Source of the DNA: Sedimenticola_A sp040506425 | Lineage (GTDB): Bacteria > Pseudomonadota > Gammaproteobacteria > Chromatiales > Chromatiaceae | Assembly (NCBI GenBank): GCA_965224515.1 | Contig: OZ245051.1 | Coordinates: forward strand, 3,534,001-3,598,000 | Reading direction: 5' to 3' | Length of the DNA: 64,000 nucleotides | Part shown: one piece after another, positions 18,280-27,578 of the stretch | Numbering within the stretch: position 1 is the first letter of the stretch | Layout: the number at the start of each line of letters is the position of its first letter | Notes under the pieces: model-generated | Told to the model about the DNA's origin: nothing | The model's input: only the letters and a program-made list of their open reading frames with translations | The model's database searches: none | Made by a program: the position numbers and the translations under genes

Positions 18280-18489
18280 ATGAACGCTATAAAATGGATT
18301 CTTTCGTTTATTAAAGCTGGCGTCACCTTTTTGGCTACGATCGTGGGTGTGCTTTCATCAACTGACGAACCAGAAACGAGCGATCGCCCGCAGGGTGATG
18401 GGTCGGATATGTTTGGGGACTACAACTTCCGAACAGGTCGATTTGATGCAGGCACCGATCCGAATGGCTGGTATGAAGAAGACATGTGA
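18280..18489 (+). CDS. Small single-span membrane protein, 69 aa
   Basis: An N-terminal hydrophobic segment (WILSFIKAGVTFLATIVGVL, about residues 5-24) is followed by an acidic, hydrophilic tail ending in DPNGWYEEDM. No family recognised. ATG 18280 has only a weak GAG upstream, and 143 bp separate it from the hydrolase gene, so co-transcription is uncertain. It ends 7 bp from the convergent stop of the TraG-like gene. It may be a small cargo gene or a chance frame. Confidence 0.4.
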   Translation: MNAIKWILSFIKAGVTFLATIVGVLSSTDEPETSDRPQGDGSDMFGDYNFRTGRFDAGTDPNGWYEEDM

Positions 18490-18496
18490 GCAAATG

Positions 18497-20062
18497 TCAT
18501 CTCTTCACGCCCTTCGACAGCACGGTTTTCCCGATACTACCACCATGCCGTCCCGCATCATCGGCTGGACGAGACAATGGCGCTGTGGCAGACGTAATAG
18601 ACCGACCAATCTTTACACCGGCCCAAGCCATCATCCCGCTCCATAGCAACGGCAGCCCCAGGTAGAGACTGGTGGTAATCATGTTGAGCAGCATGCGCTT
18701 GATGTCGTGCTCGCCGGGGTTGGCGAAGATCTGCAGGAAGACATTCACGTCTGGGTACATGGAAGCGATGAGGTTCTGATCCACCCACATGGCCAGGTAC
18801 CAGAGTACGCTCCAGAATTTGACGGTGAAGATGGCCATGGCGCCGACGACCATCATGGAGATGGAGTACCGAGAAAGCACGACTACCATGGGAAGCAAGG
18901 CGTAGATACCTAGTAGCAGCACGGCCTGGACCATAGGTAGCGCCTGAAGGACTGCGGTCATGGTGACTGAAAACAGGGCCGATGCCGCCAACACGCCGCC
19001 CGATGCCAAGCCACCTTTGGCGATATTTTCTACTGTGCTCAACATGCCCGTACTGCCGGTATTATGAGCGACAAGGTCGTTGTTCGACCACGACGGAGGT
19101 GAATTCGTCAGCACGGTTTTGGCGACTGCATCGTTTTGCTGTTCACTGGCCAATGCCGGGGCCACCGCAACGACGAGGCCGGAAAAACCCGCCGAGGTCG
19201 CGTCAGCCTCGTTAATCAGCTTTTCCCGCATACCAATCGCTCCGTCTTCCCACCATTGTTTGCAGTAGGGCTTACCCCAGCTGGGTGGTGAAGCCGCATC
19301 GTATTCAGTATCGCGCGCAGCATTATAGGCCCAGCCGCTAACCTGCGTGGTCGGTCGCAAGGTATCGTAGTAGCCGGGGGTATTGCGATACACCTGCGAC
19401 CCCATCCAGTCCGGATCATCAGGCCCATAGGTTGTCAGCAAGGCGGTGACTCCGGCTGTAGATGGGCGTTCGGCCTGGTATTTGGAACGCGCAGGGATGT
19501 AACACTGGCTGAAAAAGTCACTCACCTCCTGGCGCAGGCGCGGATCGGCAATGGTGGCAAGTCTTGCCTGTTGCTCGTAGGTGCGCATGTCCACCGAACT
19601 CGGGAGGCCTTCGACCACCGCATGATTGAATCCGGAGGTCATTGATAACACGGCATACCACCACACTGGAATATTCACCGTTGCCGGCGACCCTGCAAAC
19701 CCGGTGGATCCATAGGTACTTTGAGGTGCAGCAACCGTCGCCGTTGATGGAGTCGGATCAATCAGCGTCGGCGGAGGTGTGTAGTTGAGTGCAGCCGCAT
19801 TGAGCGGCGTCAAAGCGGCCGGTTGCCCGGCCAGCACGACCACCAGCAGCGCGATGAAAAGTTCCAGCTCCATGCGCCGTAACGACAGCCCGGTAACGGT
19901 TCCAAACTCACCGCCTTCCGCGGGTTCACGCCAGTTATCGATCAAGATGCCGAGGAACGGCAGGAATACGATGCCAGTACCGAGCAGGACATCCCAGAGG
20001 ATGCCATAGAAGGTCCAGCCGAACAGTGTGGTAAAGAGCTCAAGATAGCTATCGACGCTCAT
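18497..20062 (-). CDS. TraG-N-like conjugative transfer membrane protein
   Basis: 521-aa integral membrane protein resembling the N-terminal domain of F TraG, a component of the GI-type secretion system needed for mating-pair stabilisation and pilus assembly. Membrane segments are at about 14-36 (FGWTFYGILWDVLLGTGIVF), 68-85 and a cluster around 350-470 (ALPMVQAVLLLGIYALLPM and following). A large periplasmic region lies between them. ATG 20062 overlaps the previous stop as ATGA. It is the last transfer gene on this side. The relaxase (TIGR03760) that normally lies beyond this gene in PFGI-1 elements is absent from the window. Confidence 0.82.
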   Translation of the reverse strand: MSVDSYLELFTTLFGWTFYGILWDVLLGTGIVFLPFLGILIDNWREPAEGGEFGTVTGLSLRRMELELFIALLVVVLAGQPAALTPLNAAALNYTPPPTLIDPTPSTATVAAPQSTYGSTGFAGSPATVNIPVWWYAVLSMTSGFNHAVVEGLPSSVDMRTYEQQARLATIADPRLRQEVSDFFSQCYIPARSKYQAERPSTAGVTALLTTYGPDDPDWMGSQVYRNTPGYYDTLRPTTQVSGWAYNAARDTEYDAASPPSWGKPYCKQWWEDGAIGMREKLINEADATSAGFSGLVVAVAPALASEQQNDAVAKTVLTNSPPSWSNNDLVAHNTGSTGMLSTVENIAKGGLASGGVLAASALFSVTMTAVLQALPMVQAVLLLGIYALLPMVVVLSRYSISMMVVGAMAIFTVKFWSVLWYLAMWVDQNLIASMYPDVNVFLQIFANPGEHDIKRMLLNMITTSLYLGLPLLWSGMMAWAGVKIGRSITSATAPLSRPADDAGRHGGSIGKTVLSKGVKR

Positions 20063-20442
20063 GCCCTACTCCCCTGCAACAAGGCCAGCACCTGGCCGAG
20101 CAGGTTCTGTCCCAACACCAGCTCGATCACCACGAGCCAGGTCACGACGCGCCAGCGCAGATTATCCAAAGTCTCTCGCTGACCTTCGTCGATCCGCTCC
20201 CAGCGATGGAGAATGCTCGTCAAGAGCGGCCAGGTCATGGCCGCCAAGACGATGAGAAACAGTCGGAATCCGGTAAAGAGCGGCTTTATAGCATCGATGC
20301 GGGACTGAATCTCGCTGACAGAGGACGTCTGGACCGAATGCCAGAGGATGCCGCCGGCAATCAACATTAGCGCAAATGCCAGCAGGGTTAGCAGGAGGAA
20401 GCAGCGCCGGCGCAAGACGATCCCGCTACGGAACACGACCAT
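20059..20442 (-). CDS. ICE membrane protein of unknown function, 127 aa
   Basis: Three hydrophobic segments (about 14-33, 54-73 and 95-115) in a short protein whose frame overlaps the previous gene by 17 nt and the TraG-like gene by 4 nt. A similar small membrane protein sits between TIGR03755 and TraG in PFGI-1-class elements, so it is most likely a structural accessory of the transfer channel. No motif or enzyme signature is visible. Confidence 0.65.
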   Translation of the reverse strand: MVVFRSGIVLRRRCFLLLTLLAFALMLIAGGILWHSVQTSSVSEIQSRIDAIKPLFTGFRLFLIVLAAMTWPLLTSILHRWERIDEGQRETLDNLRWRVVTWLVVIELVLGQNLLGQVLALLQGSRA

Positions 20443-21787
20443 TACCCAGCGGACGAGGATCGATCGTGGGCACCCGGGGCGTATTCAGGGAGGATTGCCG
20501 TCGGGCCGCGGCACGCTGGAGCAGTGTCGCAATCGTGTCGGAGACCACTTCCTTACGTACCCGGGTCTCGAACAGGAGATTCTCGATTTCCTTGTCCAAC
20601 TCAGTGATTGAAATATCTGCATGCTCGCGAGCCACTTCGGTGGCATAGACCTCGGGCACCTGCCGGCCGGATAACAGCAGGCGTCGGGCGTACAGCGCCT
20701 TTTCCACCGTGCGGGCGGTACTGATCTCCGAGACCAGCCGGCCCATGATAAGACTCTGCTCAGAGGCCGGCATCTCCCGAATCGCCTCGATGACCTGGCG
20801 GGTGATGGCCACACCTGGGGCCGTAACATTGTCCAGATTGACCAATGTCAGCGGTGTTGCGCCACTGACCAGGCTCTGGATATCCACAGTAACGGCGGTC
20901 GCTTCCTGATTCAGTTTCGGCAATAGGCCAGTGCCGGGAATACTGTCCTTGCGGCAGGTATCACAGGTGGTCACGATATTTTCGCCAACCACATCCACGA
21001 CCCAGTCCCTCGCATCCGCCGGGGTAGTCCAGATCTCTGTCAGTCGGGTTGCCGACGCCGGCGGTACAGGGCCCACCGTGGTGATAGGCCGGTTCATATT
21101 GATGTTGTACCCTGCCTTGACGATGTCACCCGTGAACTCCAGGACGGGCTGGCCAGTTCCCCCCGCTTGGCCACCAACCCAGGGAATACCACTGTCACCG
21201 TTCGATGATTCGACGGCATCCTTTGCCGTGACCGCATCATTGCCACCAATCCCCATCTGCACTTTCCAGTCGTTGCCCTTGGAGAGCGTGATGAGATCGG
21301 CATAGGGGTTTTTACCCTGCGCGATCTCGGCCTCCATCTGCTCGCAGGATTTGGTGGCCAACTGCATGGTCTCCTCGGCCTGCAGCAGAGCATTCTGGAA
21401 CATGTCGTAGAGACCGGGATTGGCACGCTGTAGAATCAGCGCCGGAAGCGAGGCAATGGCAGCGCTGGCCGCGGCCGTCATGGCGTTCATCATGTTGTCG
21501 ACCCCGGCCCCGATATTGTTCAGGGTATTGGTCACGGCCGCCACGGGATCAAACTTGCCACAGCTGTATCCCATCCCCAGTTGGGCGGAACCTCCCAGGG
21601 TCACTGACACGACAGACGGATTGGCCGGTACCGAAACCGGCTCTGCGCCACCGATTTCGTAATACCAGAGACTGTCTTCCGTCGGTCCTTTAGTGACGGC
21701 ATGTGCGTTATGCAAACCGAGTAACCCGATCAACAGCCAGGCGGTAATCCGACGGTGGCGGAGTGTGTATGGAGATTGTTTATTCAT
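20426..21787 (-). CDS. Integrating conjugative element protein, PFL_4711 family (TraH-like, TIGR03755)
   Basis: 453-aa exported protein. A signal peptide is visible from ATG 21787 (MNKQSPY then ITAWLLIGLLGLHNAHA). The mature part holds SLWYYEIGGAEP and a GYSCGKFDPVAAVTNTLNNIG segment characteristic of this TraH-like family. The C-terminal half is helical and probably coiled-coil (SEISTARTVEKALYARRLLL then HADISITELDKEIENLL). Role: periplasmic component of the GI-type transfer apparatus. Start 21787 overlaps the upstream stop (ATGA); the longer frame to 21871 would place the signal sequence internally. Confidence 0.85.
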   Translation of the reverse strand: MNKQSPYTLRHRRITAWLLIGLLGLHNAHAVTKGPTEDSLWYYEIGGAEPVSVPANPSVVSVTLGGSAQLGMGYSCGKFDPVAAVTNTLNNIGAGVDNMMNAMTAAASAAIASLPALILQRANPGLYDMFQNALLQAEETMQLATKSCEQMEAEIAQGKNPYADLITLSKGNDWKVQMGIGGNDAVTAKDAVESSNGDSGIPWVGGQAGGTGQPVLEFTGDIVKAGYNINMNRPITTVGPVPPASATRLTEIWTTPADARDWVVDVVGENIVTTCDTCRKDSIPGTGLLPKLNQEATAVTVDIQSLVSGATPLTLVNLDNVTAPGVAITRQVIEAIREMPASEQSLIMGRLVSEISTARTVEKALYARRLLLSGRQVPEVYATEVAREHADISITELDKEIENLLFETRVRKEVVSDTIATLLQRAAARRQSSLNTPRVPTIDPRPLGNGRVP

Positions 21788-22806
21788 GGGGGATAGGCCA
21801 TCCAGTCCATAGAAAACAGAAACCATTGCCCACGACGCCGACAGCACTTGTAGGGACGCCACAGGTTCCATGCGTAATCACCCGCACTATCGACCCGGCC
21901 ACCGCCCCACCCGGTGAGGCTGGCGAGATCATTCATCCCGAAGACATTGCAGCTCGACTCAGGTCGCGGGATCAACATCTGCCAGGTTCCGGTCCTGCGA
22001 TCCTTCTCCACCAGCGGACCCGGTGGCCAAACCTTCCCGAAACTGGACGATCCGGTCACCGGGACATAAACGTGCGGCTGTCCGGTGCGCGTCACGATGT
22101 CACCGGCTCGCTGGGCGTTAATGGCTGCGGCCTTGGGCTCTTCGGCCTGTGTGGTCCAGCCGGTCCGTGGATAGACCCCGCCCCAGGTTTGAAGGGGCCA
22201 GCTACCCAGCTCACGCAGACCGGGGATGAAACTTGCCGGATAGAAGATCTCCGGAACTTCCTGCCGCCACGACAGGGCATCGAGGCCGGACTGAAAATAG
22301 GGGAAGAAGGATGTGGTCTGAGATGGACACAGCAGCCCTACCCCGGCCACAAGGCCGGAGAGTGAACTCAGAGGATGACCGATGGCATCGGTTTCGCGGT
22401 AGACGAGATTCTTGTGATCGGTTTCCGAGGTACCTTCCGTCCGGTTACCTGCGCTGTCGATCGGGACCGGAAACAAGGCACCCAGCAAACCCGTCGCGGC
22501 AGCTTTCTGGGCGAGACCCAGGGTTGCCCGAATCTCGGCCCAGGGATTTCCACCCAGCTCATTGTAGCTGCTGACCACCAGATCCGGATTGTAGTGTCCA
22601 ACCTTGATCGAAGTCCTGACGCTGCAGCCGCTCCAGGAACAGCGCAGCCAGAAACACATCCCGATGGGCATCCAGCGCATACAGGAAAGCGCTGCAGCCG
22701 TGGTTTTCGCAATAATGCCGGGGGTTGTTATGGTGCCTGTATTTCCAGCTACTGGAAAAAGGAGCGCAGCAGCGAGCAGAAGAGATAAGAAGCGTGCCGC
22801 CTTCAT
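21784..22806 (-). CDS. Integrating conjugative element protein, PFL_4710 family (TraU-like, TIGR03756)
   Basis: 340-aa exported protein with an N-terminal signal (MKAARFLSLLLAAALLFPVAG) and cysteine-containing segments (LSCMRWMPIGMCFWLRC) as in TraU-type proteins, whose cysteines form disulfides. HYNPDLVVSSYNELGGNPW is typical of the family. It acts in the periplasm in pilus/mating-channel assembly together with the neighbouring TIGR03755 and TIGR03757 products. ATG 22806 overlaps the upstream stop as ATGA. No DsbC-type gene was found in the cluster to assist its disulfides. Confidence 0.85.
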   Translation of the reverse strand: MKAARFLSLLLAAALLFPVAGNTGTITTPGIIAKTTAAALSCMRWMPIGMCFWLRCSWSGCSVRTSIKVGHYNPDLVVSSYNELGGNPWAEIRATLGLAQKAAATGLLGALFPVPIDSAGNRTEGTSETDHKNLVYRETDAIGHPLSSLSGLVAGVGLLCPSQTTSFFPYFQSGLDALSWRQEVPEIFYPASFIPGLRELGSWPLQTWGGVYPRTGWTTQAEEPKAAAINAQRAGDIVTRTGQPHVYVPVTGSSSFGKVWPPGPLVEKDRRTGTWQMLIPRPESSCNVFGMNDLASLTGWGGGRVDSAGDYAWNLWRPYKCCRRRGQWFLFSMDWMAYPP

Positions 22807-23270
22807 GGCTGACTCTCCGTCTGCCATGTCTGGTAATGATCAGCCGCGGCAATCAGATCAGTCAGGCCGTAGACCACTACCGCACCATCAAACACTATGG
22901 CGGGATAGCGATCGATTCCGTATTGCATGGCCTTTGCCAATCCGACAGCCGCATTCTGAATGGCCGACATTGCCGACTCATCCAGCTGCTGGATTCGTTG
23001 CAGGGCTATCTGTTTGGACTGTTTTGGATCTGTAGGAAGGTTGCTGGATATTTGCGCCTCAGATCGCTGAATGCCATCCAGTTCATAGATTTGAAGATCG
23101 ATATTCTGATGTGCTGCTTTGATGCCAGCTACAGGTGCCCAATGGAACTTCCAGTCCGTTGTGGTAAAGACCTCCACAAGCATTTTTTCCTGGTGCAAAG
23201 AGTCAGCATGCGCCATGTTGATGCTAAATAAGGCCGCAAACGCTGTTGCTATGAATTGGGAGAAGTTCAT
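22803..23270 (-). CDS. Integrating conjugative element protein, PFL_4709 family (TIGR03757)
   Basis: 155-aa exported protein, signal peptide MNFSQFIATAFAALF ending ADS. The family pattern is visible as VEVFTTTDW near 30 and GIDRYPAIVFDGAVVVYGLTD near the end, the latter a thioredoxin/TrbC-like ending without the CXXC pair. It is probably a periplasmic assembly factor. It heads the small operon TIGR03757-03756-03755-membrane-TraG. The 288-bp region upstream is divergent with an unrelated AT-rich gene inserted here. Confidence 0.82.
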   Translation of the reverse strand: MNFSQFIATAFAALFSINMAHADSLHQEKMLVEVFTTTDWKFHWAPVAGIKAAHQNIDLQIYELDGIQRSEAQISSNLPTDPKQSKQIALQRIQQLDESAMSAIQNAAVGLAKAMQYGIDRYPAIVFDGAVVVYGLTDLIAAADHYQTWQTESQP

Positions 23271-23557
23271 AGCCGAGGATATTGCCTCGGGCTATTAGGT
23301 CTTGATACGGAAAATCAAGTCAAAAGCTGTAGTGGTTTAAGGGAAAGGGATAGGAATTTGCTTTCACCGTATTCGATGCTTTTACATCATCGGCAGAGCC
23401 AACAAGCCAACTGTTCATCGATTGACATAACTCTAGTTATCTGTAATTGCCATTCTCCCGTTCATTTTTTGTATTGGGAATCCTCGCCGGGATAATAGTA
23501 CAGTGTTATACATTTACTAAAAGCTGATTTCAATCAATCGATTACAAGGAACTACTA
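23271..23557. other. Gene-free divergent region
   Basis: About 287 bp, AT-richer towards the right, between TIGR03757 (minus) and the 267-aa gene (plus). It should hold both promoters. A TAATAG-like -10 stretch is near 23490 on the plus strand and AAGGAAC lies before ATG 23558. No repeat or RNA gene is evident. Confidence 0.4.
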
Positions 23558-24361
23558 ATGGCACACGGAGCCTTATTTGCCCTTGATATTAACAATGAAC
23601 TACTTCACAAAGTAGATGACCAGTATGCAGAGTACTGGGAAGGTCCCATTGACTACAAAGATATGAAGTGCCTGATCCAAGCTGATCTTTATTATCAATG
23701 TGCACTTATCGATAAAAACAACATAACGTTGTATATTGGGGAGTGGGTGGGTATAGAAAAGTCTACACCACTTTGCGGAAGAATAATTTTTCAAGCGGAA
23801 AAATTAGTGATTGACGTCTACTTATGCGAATCCATAAAAAGTGAAATAAACGACACTTATTATTCTTTGTATATAGTAAAACAAAAAATACCTAGTTATT
23901 TGGACGATTATGACGAATCAACACTAAAACAAATAATAAAGGGTTACGTCCCATCAAAAAGACGTGTGCTAGAACACATTGATGAAAATAGCCGTTTACG
24001 TTTATCCGATAAACGAAAATGCAAATTAGTCAAAAGCAGAACAGATGCCGAAGAAAAGCAAAGAGAGGAAATAGACAGAGCAACTAAATTAGCCCACAAA
24101 AAACGAATAGCAGATGAAAAATTCGCTGAACGAGTACAAAAATACTGCGATGATTACAGCAGCTTTTCGGACAAAAAATTGGAAAACGCCTGGAATTCTA
24201 TTAAGAATAAGGACGATGGTAGGGCGAAAACAATTGCTATTCGCGCATTACTGCGAGAAAGAAAAGGAATAGGCGCAATATCTTCTTATCATGGAGCATG
24301 CCCCGACTGCCTAATGGAATTAGGTAGCTGTATATGTAAAAAACAGTCAAATAATAACTAG
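23558..24361 (+). CDS. AT-rich cargo gene of unknown function, 267 aa, C-terminal cysteine cluster
   Basis: Clearly lower in GC than the genes around it and coded opposite to the transfer operon, so acquired separately. N-terminal 150 residues are mixed alpha/beta (LFALDINNELLHKVDDQY, then YIGEWVGIEKS). From about 150 to 215 the protein is charged and helical (TDAEEKQREEIDRATKLAHK). It ends with a possible zinc ribbon CPDCLMELGSCIC. ATG 23558 has AAGGAAC 9 nt upstream. It sits between the VirB4-like gene and TIGR03757, a known variable point in such ICEs. Function not recognised; cargo with a defence or anti-defence role is possible but is inference. Confidence 0.6.
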   Translation: MAHGALFALDINNELLHKVDDQYAEYWEGPIDYKDMKCLIQADLYYQCALIDKNNITLYIGEWVGIEKSTPLCGRIIFQAEKLVIDVYLCESIKSEINDTYYSLYIVKQKIPSYLDDYDESTLKQIIKGYVPSKRRVLEHIDENSRLRLSDKRKCKLVKSRTDAEEKQREEIDRATKLAHKKRIADEKFAERVQKYCDDYSSFSDKKLENAWNSIKNKDDGRAKTIAIRALLRERKGIGAISSYHGACPDCLMELGSCICKKQSNNN

Positions 24362-24420
24362 CATCTAGCCGCAGATTCGATTTTATGTTTTATATGTCGT
24401 TTGCAGAGGAAGTTAACCAT

Positions 24421-27159
24421 TTAGGTAGTGTGACTCATCGCAATGCGCTCTGCCACGATGTGGACAGCTTCCAGTTCGGTACACCCTTGCTCCTGCATGA
24501 TGGTGGCCCGCTCGGCCTTTTCGTGCTTCTCGGTCATCGCAAGTGCAAGGGATAGCGGAGGTGGTACATTTCGAAATAGGGCTTCAAGGTTATCGGATAG
24601 CACCACACCCTCGACGTATTTACCCGGCTCCTTCCTGGCTGAGAGCAGCAGGCTCCGCTGCACGTCGGTCAAATCCTTGAAACGCGCAATTTGCTCAACC
24701 TCCTCTTTGGGCATCACCAGGCATAACCACCACTCCATCATATTGAGCATCTTACGGCTGGCATCCGGGAAGTCTTCGAGGTTCTGTGTGGCGATCCAGA
24801 ACCAGGCACCGAGCTTGCGCCACATCTTGGTGATTTTGACGACATAGCGGGCCAGCAGTGGATTGGTTGTAATGATGTGACCCTCGTCGGTCACGACCAG
24901 CGTGGGCCTGACATCGTGCTGTTGTCGCTCTACCAGATCGTTGATATGGCTCATCATGGAGATGTAGGCTACCGTAAGCTGGTCCTCGTAACCTTCCCGG
25001 GCGAGCATCCCCATCTCAAGAATGGTCACATCCGCCTCCGGCCAGGGGGTACCGGGTCGGTTAAAGAAATGCCCGGCCAAACCGGAGCAAAAGAGCGCCA
25101 TGCCATCCCCCATCTCGATGGCCCGGTTGCGCCGGTGATCGGGCAGACTGGTATCTTGGCCGATACTCTGGAGCGCTGCCACCACGTCCTGAGTAAGCAC
25201 CTGGTCCCGGCCAGCATCTTTGACAGTTTTGGCGGCCATAAAGATGGCATTGCGGATGAGCAGCCGGTCGGCCCGGGTCATGCGCGCATCTTCCCGCTCA
25301 TCGCCCCCGGTGATCATGATTCGGGCAGCGATCTCCATCTCGCCCAAGACATCACGGCCAGTCCCCTCCTCTTCCAATTCCTCATCATCATCGGCCAGTG
25401 CATTGGGATCTTGCCGCAAGTGGTGCTGGCGCTCCTTCTGCAACACGCGCAGGGCATCGGCAAACGGTGGCAGGCTCACATCCGTGTTCGGGTTTAGTGT
25501 GACCTGATTGACTGCCAACCCATGGGCCTGGAGCTGTTGACCTAGCAGCGAGAAGGAACCGCCAGCCTCGATGATGAAAATGCGCGGGCGGTACATGGCG
25601 GTCATTTGTTGTAGCAGGTAGACCAGAGTCGCCGACTTACCGGCACCCGTGGGTCCAAGGATGAGCATGTGAGCATTCTTTTTTCGGTCCGCCCGATGCA
25701 GTGGATCGAACACAAGGGGTTCGGCGCCCCGGTTGAAAAAGACCAGGCCCGGGTGGCCAGTGCCTTTCGAGCGGCCATAGAGGGGCAGAAGGTTGGCTGT
25801 GTGGCTGGAGAACACCAGCCGTGACCGCCGACTAGACTTGTCCAATGACGAATCATAGGCCATGGGCAGGTTGCGGAGATAACTGTCAAGCGCCAGCAGG
25901 TCGGCTTCCTGCAGAATTGGTTGCAGCCCGTTGGGCAACAACAAGGCATTCAGCTGGTTGACGTTGGCACGCAGTGTCTTCAAATCATTGCCACGCACAT
26001 AGAAGGCGATGCTGAGCGGGTAGAGTTTGTTACCACGCGCCATCTCCCGCTCAACGGCCTCGGCGTCTTCCTTGGTGAGTTCGGCCTCCGCGGAATCACC
26101 CACCGCGGCACGTTTAACCTGGGCGATGTGGTTGCGTGTAAAATCCTGGGGTCTTGCCGTCAGGGTCAGCACCATCACAGTGTGCTCTGGGAACCGGTCG
26201 AACAGGGAGAAGACGTGATCACCGGCCTGGCGTTCCGCGGTCATATGCCCCACCTCCGGTGCCCTACGCAGTCCCTGGATGGTGACAATAGTATGCGGCA
26301 GCTCATCGAACCACCAGGTGGCAGAACCATTTTCCGAACGTGGCATGGTGAGCGTCAGCCGCTCGGCGAGATCATGGCCAAACGGCAGATCTTCGTCGCC
26401 TGGATAGGGAGCAATCTCCAGCAACTTGTCGGGATCACCTCCGGCAATCTCCGGTTTCGGATTGAACCACTTGAGTAACCACTCGTAGAGATCCTCTCCG
26501 GTGCCGCGTCGTACACAGATGCCGGCCGAGGCCAGTGATGCGACCCACTTGGTCGCCACATCGTTCAGTGCCTCCTCGACCTCTACAGCTGACGGCAGCC
26601 GGCCAGTGGGTTTCAGGCGCCGGTACAGGGTGGCTCGTACACGCCGGACCTGGCCTCTCCAACGGGTTCCGGTGACCGCGGTATCCTCAAAGAGACCGCC
26701 GGGGCGCGTGATCTGGGAGAGATGGTCGGACAGGGTTTGCTGGAAGTGGCGGGTGTAGGCTGTGTCGCGTGCACTGGCTTGCGTATAATCCGCAACCTCG
26801 TTCTGGAAGCTTTGCAGGCTCGGCTCATCCTGGACGTAGACCTGCAATATCCACGGGGAATCATCTTCTTCGGGGATGGCATCGGTCAGCGCGGTCTGAA
26901 TGGCATCACGCAGTTGCGTCATGAATTTTGGGGTGCGCGCCTCGGTGCCGGCCGGCGTCAGTTCGAACAGGGCACCGACACTGAGTCCATCCTCCAGGAG
27001 AAAAGTGCGGCTCGCCGGATTGTATTCCATCCATGGGAGGTGGTCGGTAAAGGACGGCGGGCGCTCGTATATCCGCTTGAACTGTCTAGTGGTAACTGGC
27101 GACTCTTCGGACTGATCCTCCTGCTCAGAGGAAAATGACTTCTGCTTGATGAAACTCAC
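24421..27159 (-). CDS. Conjugative transfer ATPase, VirB4/TraC-like (TIGR03744, PFL_4706)
   Basis: 912-aa ATPase powering pilus assembly and substrate transfer in the GI-type secretion system, cytoplasmic side of the inner membrane. Walker A LGPTGAGKS is near residue 500, Walker B-like LVVTDEGH near 760, and FWIATQNLEDF in the sensor region. Start is GTG 27159 overlapping the lipoprotein stop (GTGA), so translation is coupled. Size is typical of the family (about 900 aa). It is the distal gene of the block running from 31745. Confidence 0.9.
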   Translation of the reverse strand: MSFIKQKSFSSEQEDQSEESPVTTRQFKRIYERPPSFTDHLPWMEYNPASRTFLLEDGLSVGALFELTPAGTEARTPKFMTQLRDAIQTALTDAIPEEDDSPWILQVYVQDEPSLQSFQNEVADYTQASARDTAYTRHFQQTLSDHLSQITRPGGLFEDTAVTGTRWRGQVRRVRATLYRRLKPTGRLPSAVEVEEALNDVATKWVASLASAGICVRRGTGEDLYEWLLKWFNPKPEIAGGDPDKLLEIAPYPGDEDLPFGHDLAERLTLTMPRSENGSATWWFDELPHTIVTIQGLRRAPEVGHMTAERQAGDHVFSLFDRFPEHTVMVLTLTARPQDFTRNHIAQVKRAAVGDSAEAELTKEDAEAVEREMARGNKLYPLSIAFYVRGNDLKTLRANVNQLNALLLPNGLQPILQEADLLALDSYLRNLPMAYDSSLDKSSRRSRLVFSSHTANLLPLYGRSKGTGHPGLVFFNRGAEPLVFDPLHRADRKKNAHMLILGPTGAGKSATLVYLLQQMTAMYRPRIFIIEAGGSFSLLGQQLQAHGLAVNQVTLNPNTDVSLPPFADALRVLQKERQHHLRQDPNALADDDEELEEEGTGRDVLGEMEIAARIMITGGDEREDARMTRADRLLIRNAIFMAAKTVKDAGRDQVLTQDVVAALQSIGQDTSLPDHRRNRAIEMGDGMALFCSGLAGHFFNRPGTPWPEADVTILEMGMLAREGYEDQLTVAYISMMSHINDLVERQQHDVRPTLVVTDEGHIITTNPLLARYVVKITKMWRKLGAWFWIATQNLEDFPDASRKMLNMMEWWLCLVMPKEEVEQIARFKDLTDVQRSLLLSARKEPGKYVEGVVLSDNLEALFRNVPPPLSLALAMTEKHEKAERATIMQEQGCTELEAVHIVAERIAMSHTT

Positions 27160-27578
27160 CGTTGTTCACCGACAGGCTGGCCCGGGACTTCGCCAGGCAA
27201 GGCGTACTCGACTTGCTCATACATTGGGAAGGCCGTCGCGTAGCCAGGTACTGGCGCATGTGACTCACCCGCCAAATGTGGAAACACGTACATCACCAGC
27301 GTCGGATTTGGCAGGCGCGGAAAGAGGACATTGATCTCGTTGAAGGCATCCCGAGTGTAACCCTGTAGGGCCTCCTCGCCCGTCAGGATAGGGCGGTTTC
27401 CCAACTCCTGGCGAATAATCTGCGGATCGCGTGCATTCATCTCCTGTACATGGCCCTCATAGATGGCCTTCATCGACGGGCCGTCCTGGGGTAATACGGC
27501 GTCCTTGGTGCTGGCGCAACCGGCCAGTACCAGACTAATCAAGCCGAGTGCGGAGATAAGGGTCGATGGATGGTTCAT
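27156..27578 (-). CDS. Conjugal transfer lipoprotein (TIGR03751)
   Basis: 140-aa lipoprotein: hydrophobic signal with lipobox LVLAGC (about residues 16-21), followed by a short periplasmic domain with NPTLVMYVFPHLAGESHAPV. It is the TraV/VirB7-like member of the GI-type transfer cluster and probably anchors the outer-membrane core complex. It overlaps the VirB10-like gene by 44 nt and the VirB4-like gene by 4 nt. Confidence 0.82.
   Translation of the reverse strand: MNHPSTLISALGLISLVLAGCASTKDAVLPQDGPSMKAIYEGHVQEMNARDPQIIRQELGNRPILTGEEALQGYTRDAFNEINVLFPRLPNPTLVMYVFPHLAGESHAPVPGYATAFPMYEQVEYALPGEVPGQPVGEQR

Noticed and set aside
18199..18314. Short frame starting MHQIINDLHFGVQIP upstream of the 69-aa gene
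   Set aside because: Overlaps the start of the 69-aa gene in another frame; no ribosome site better than chance and no family.
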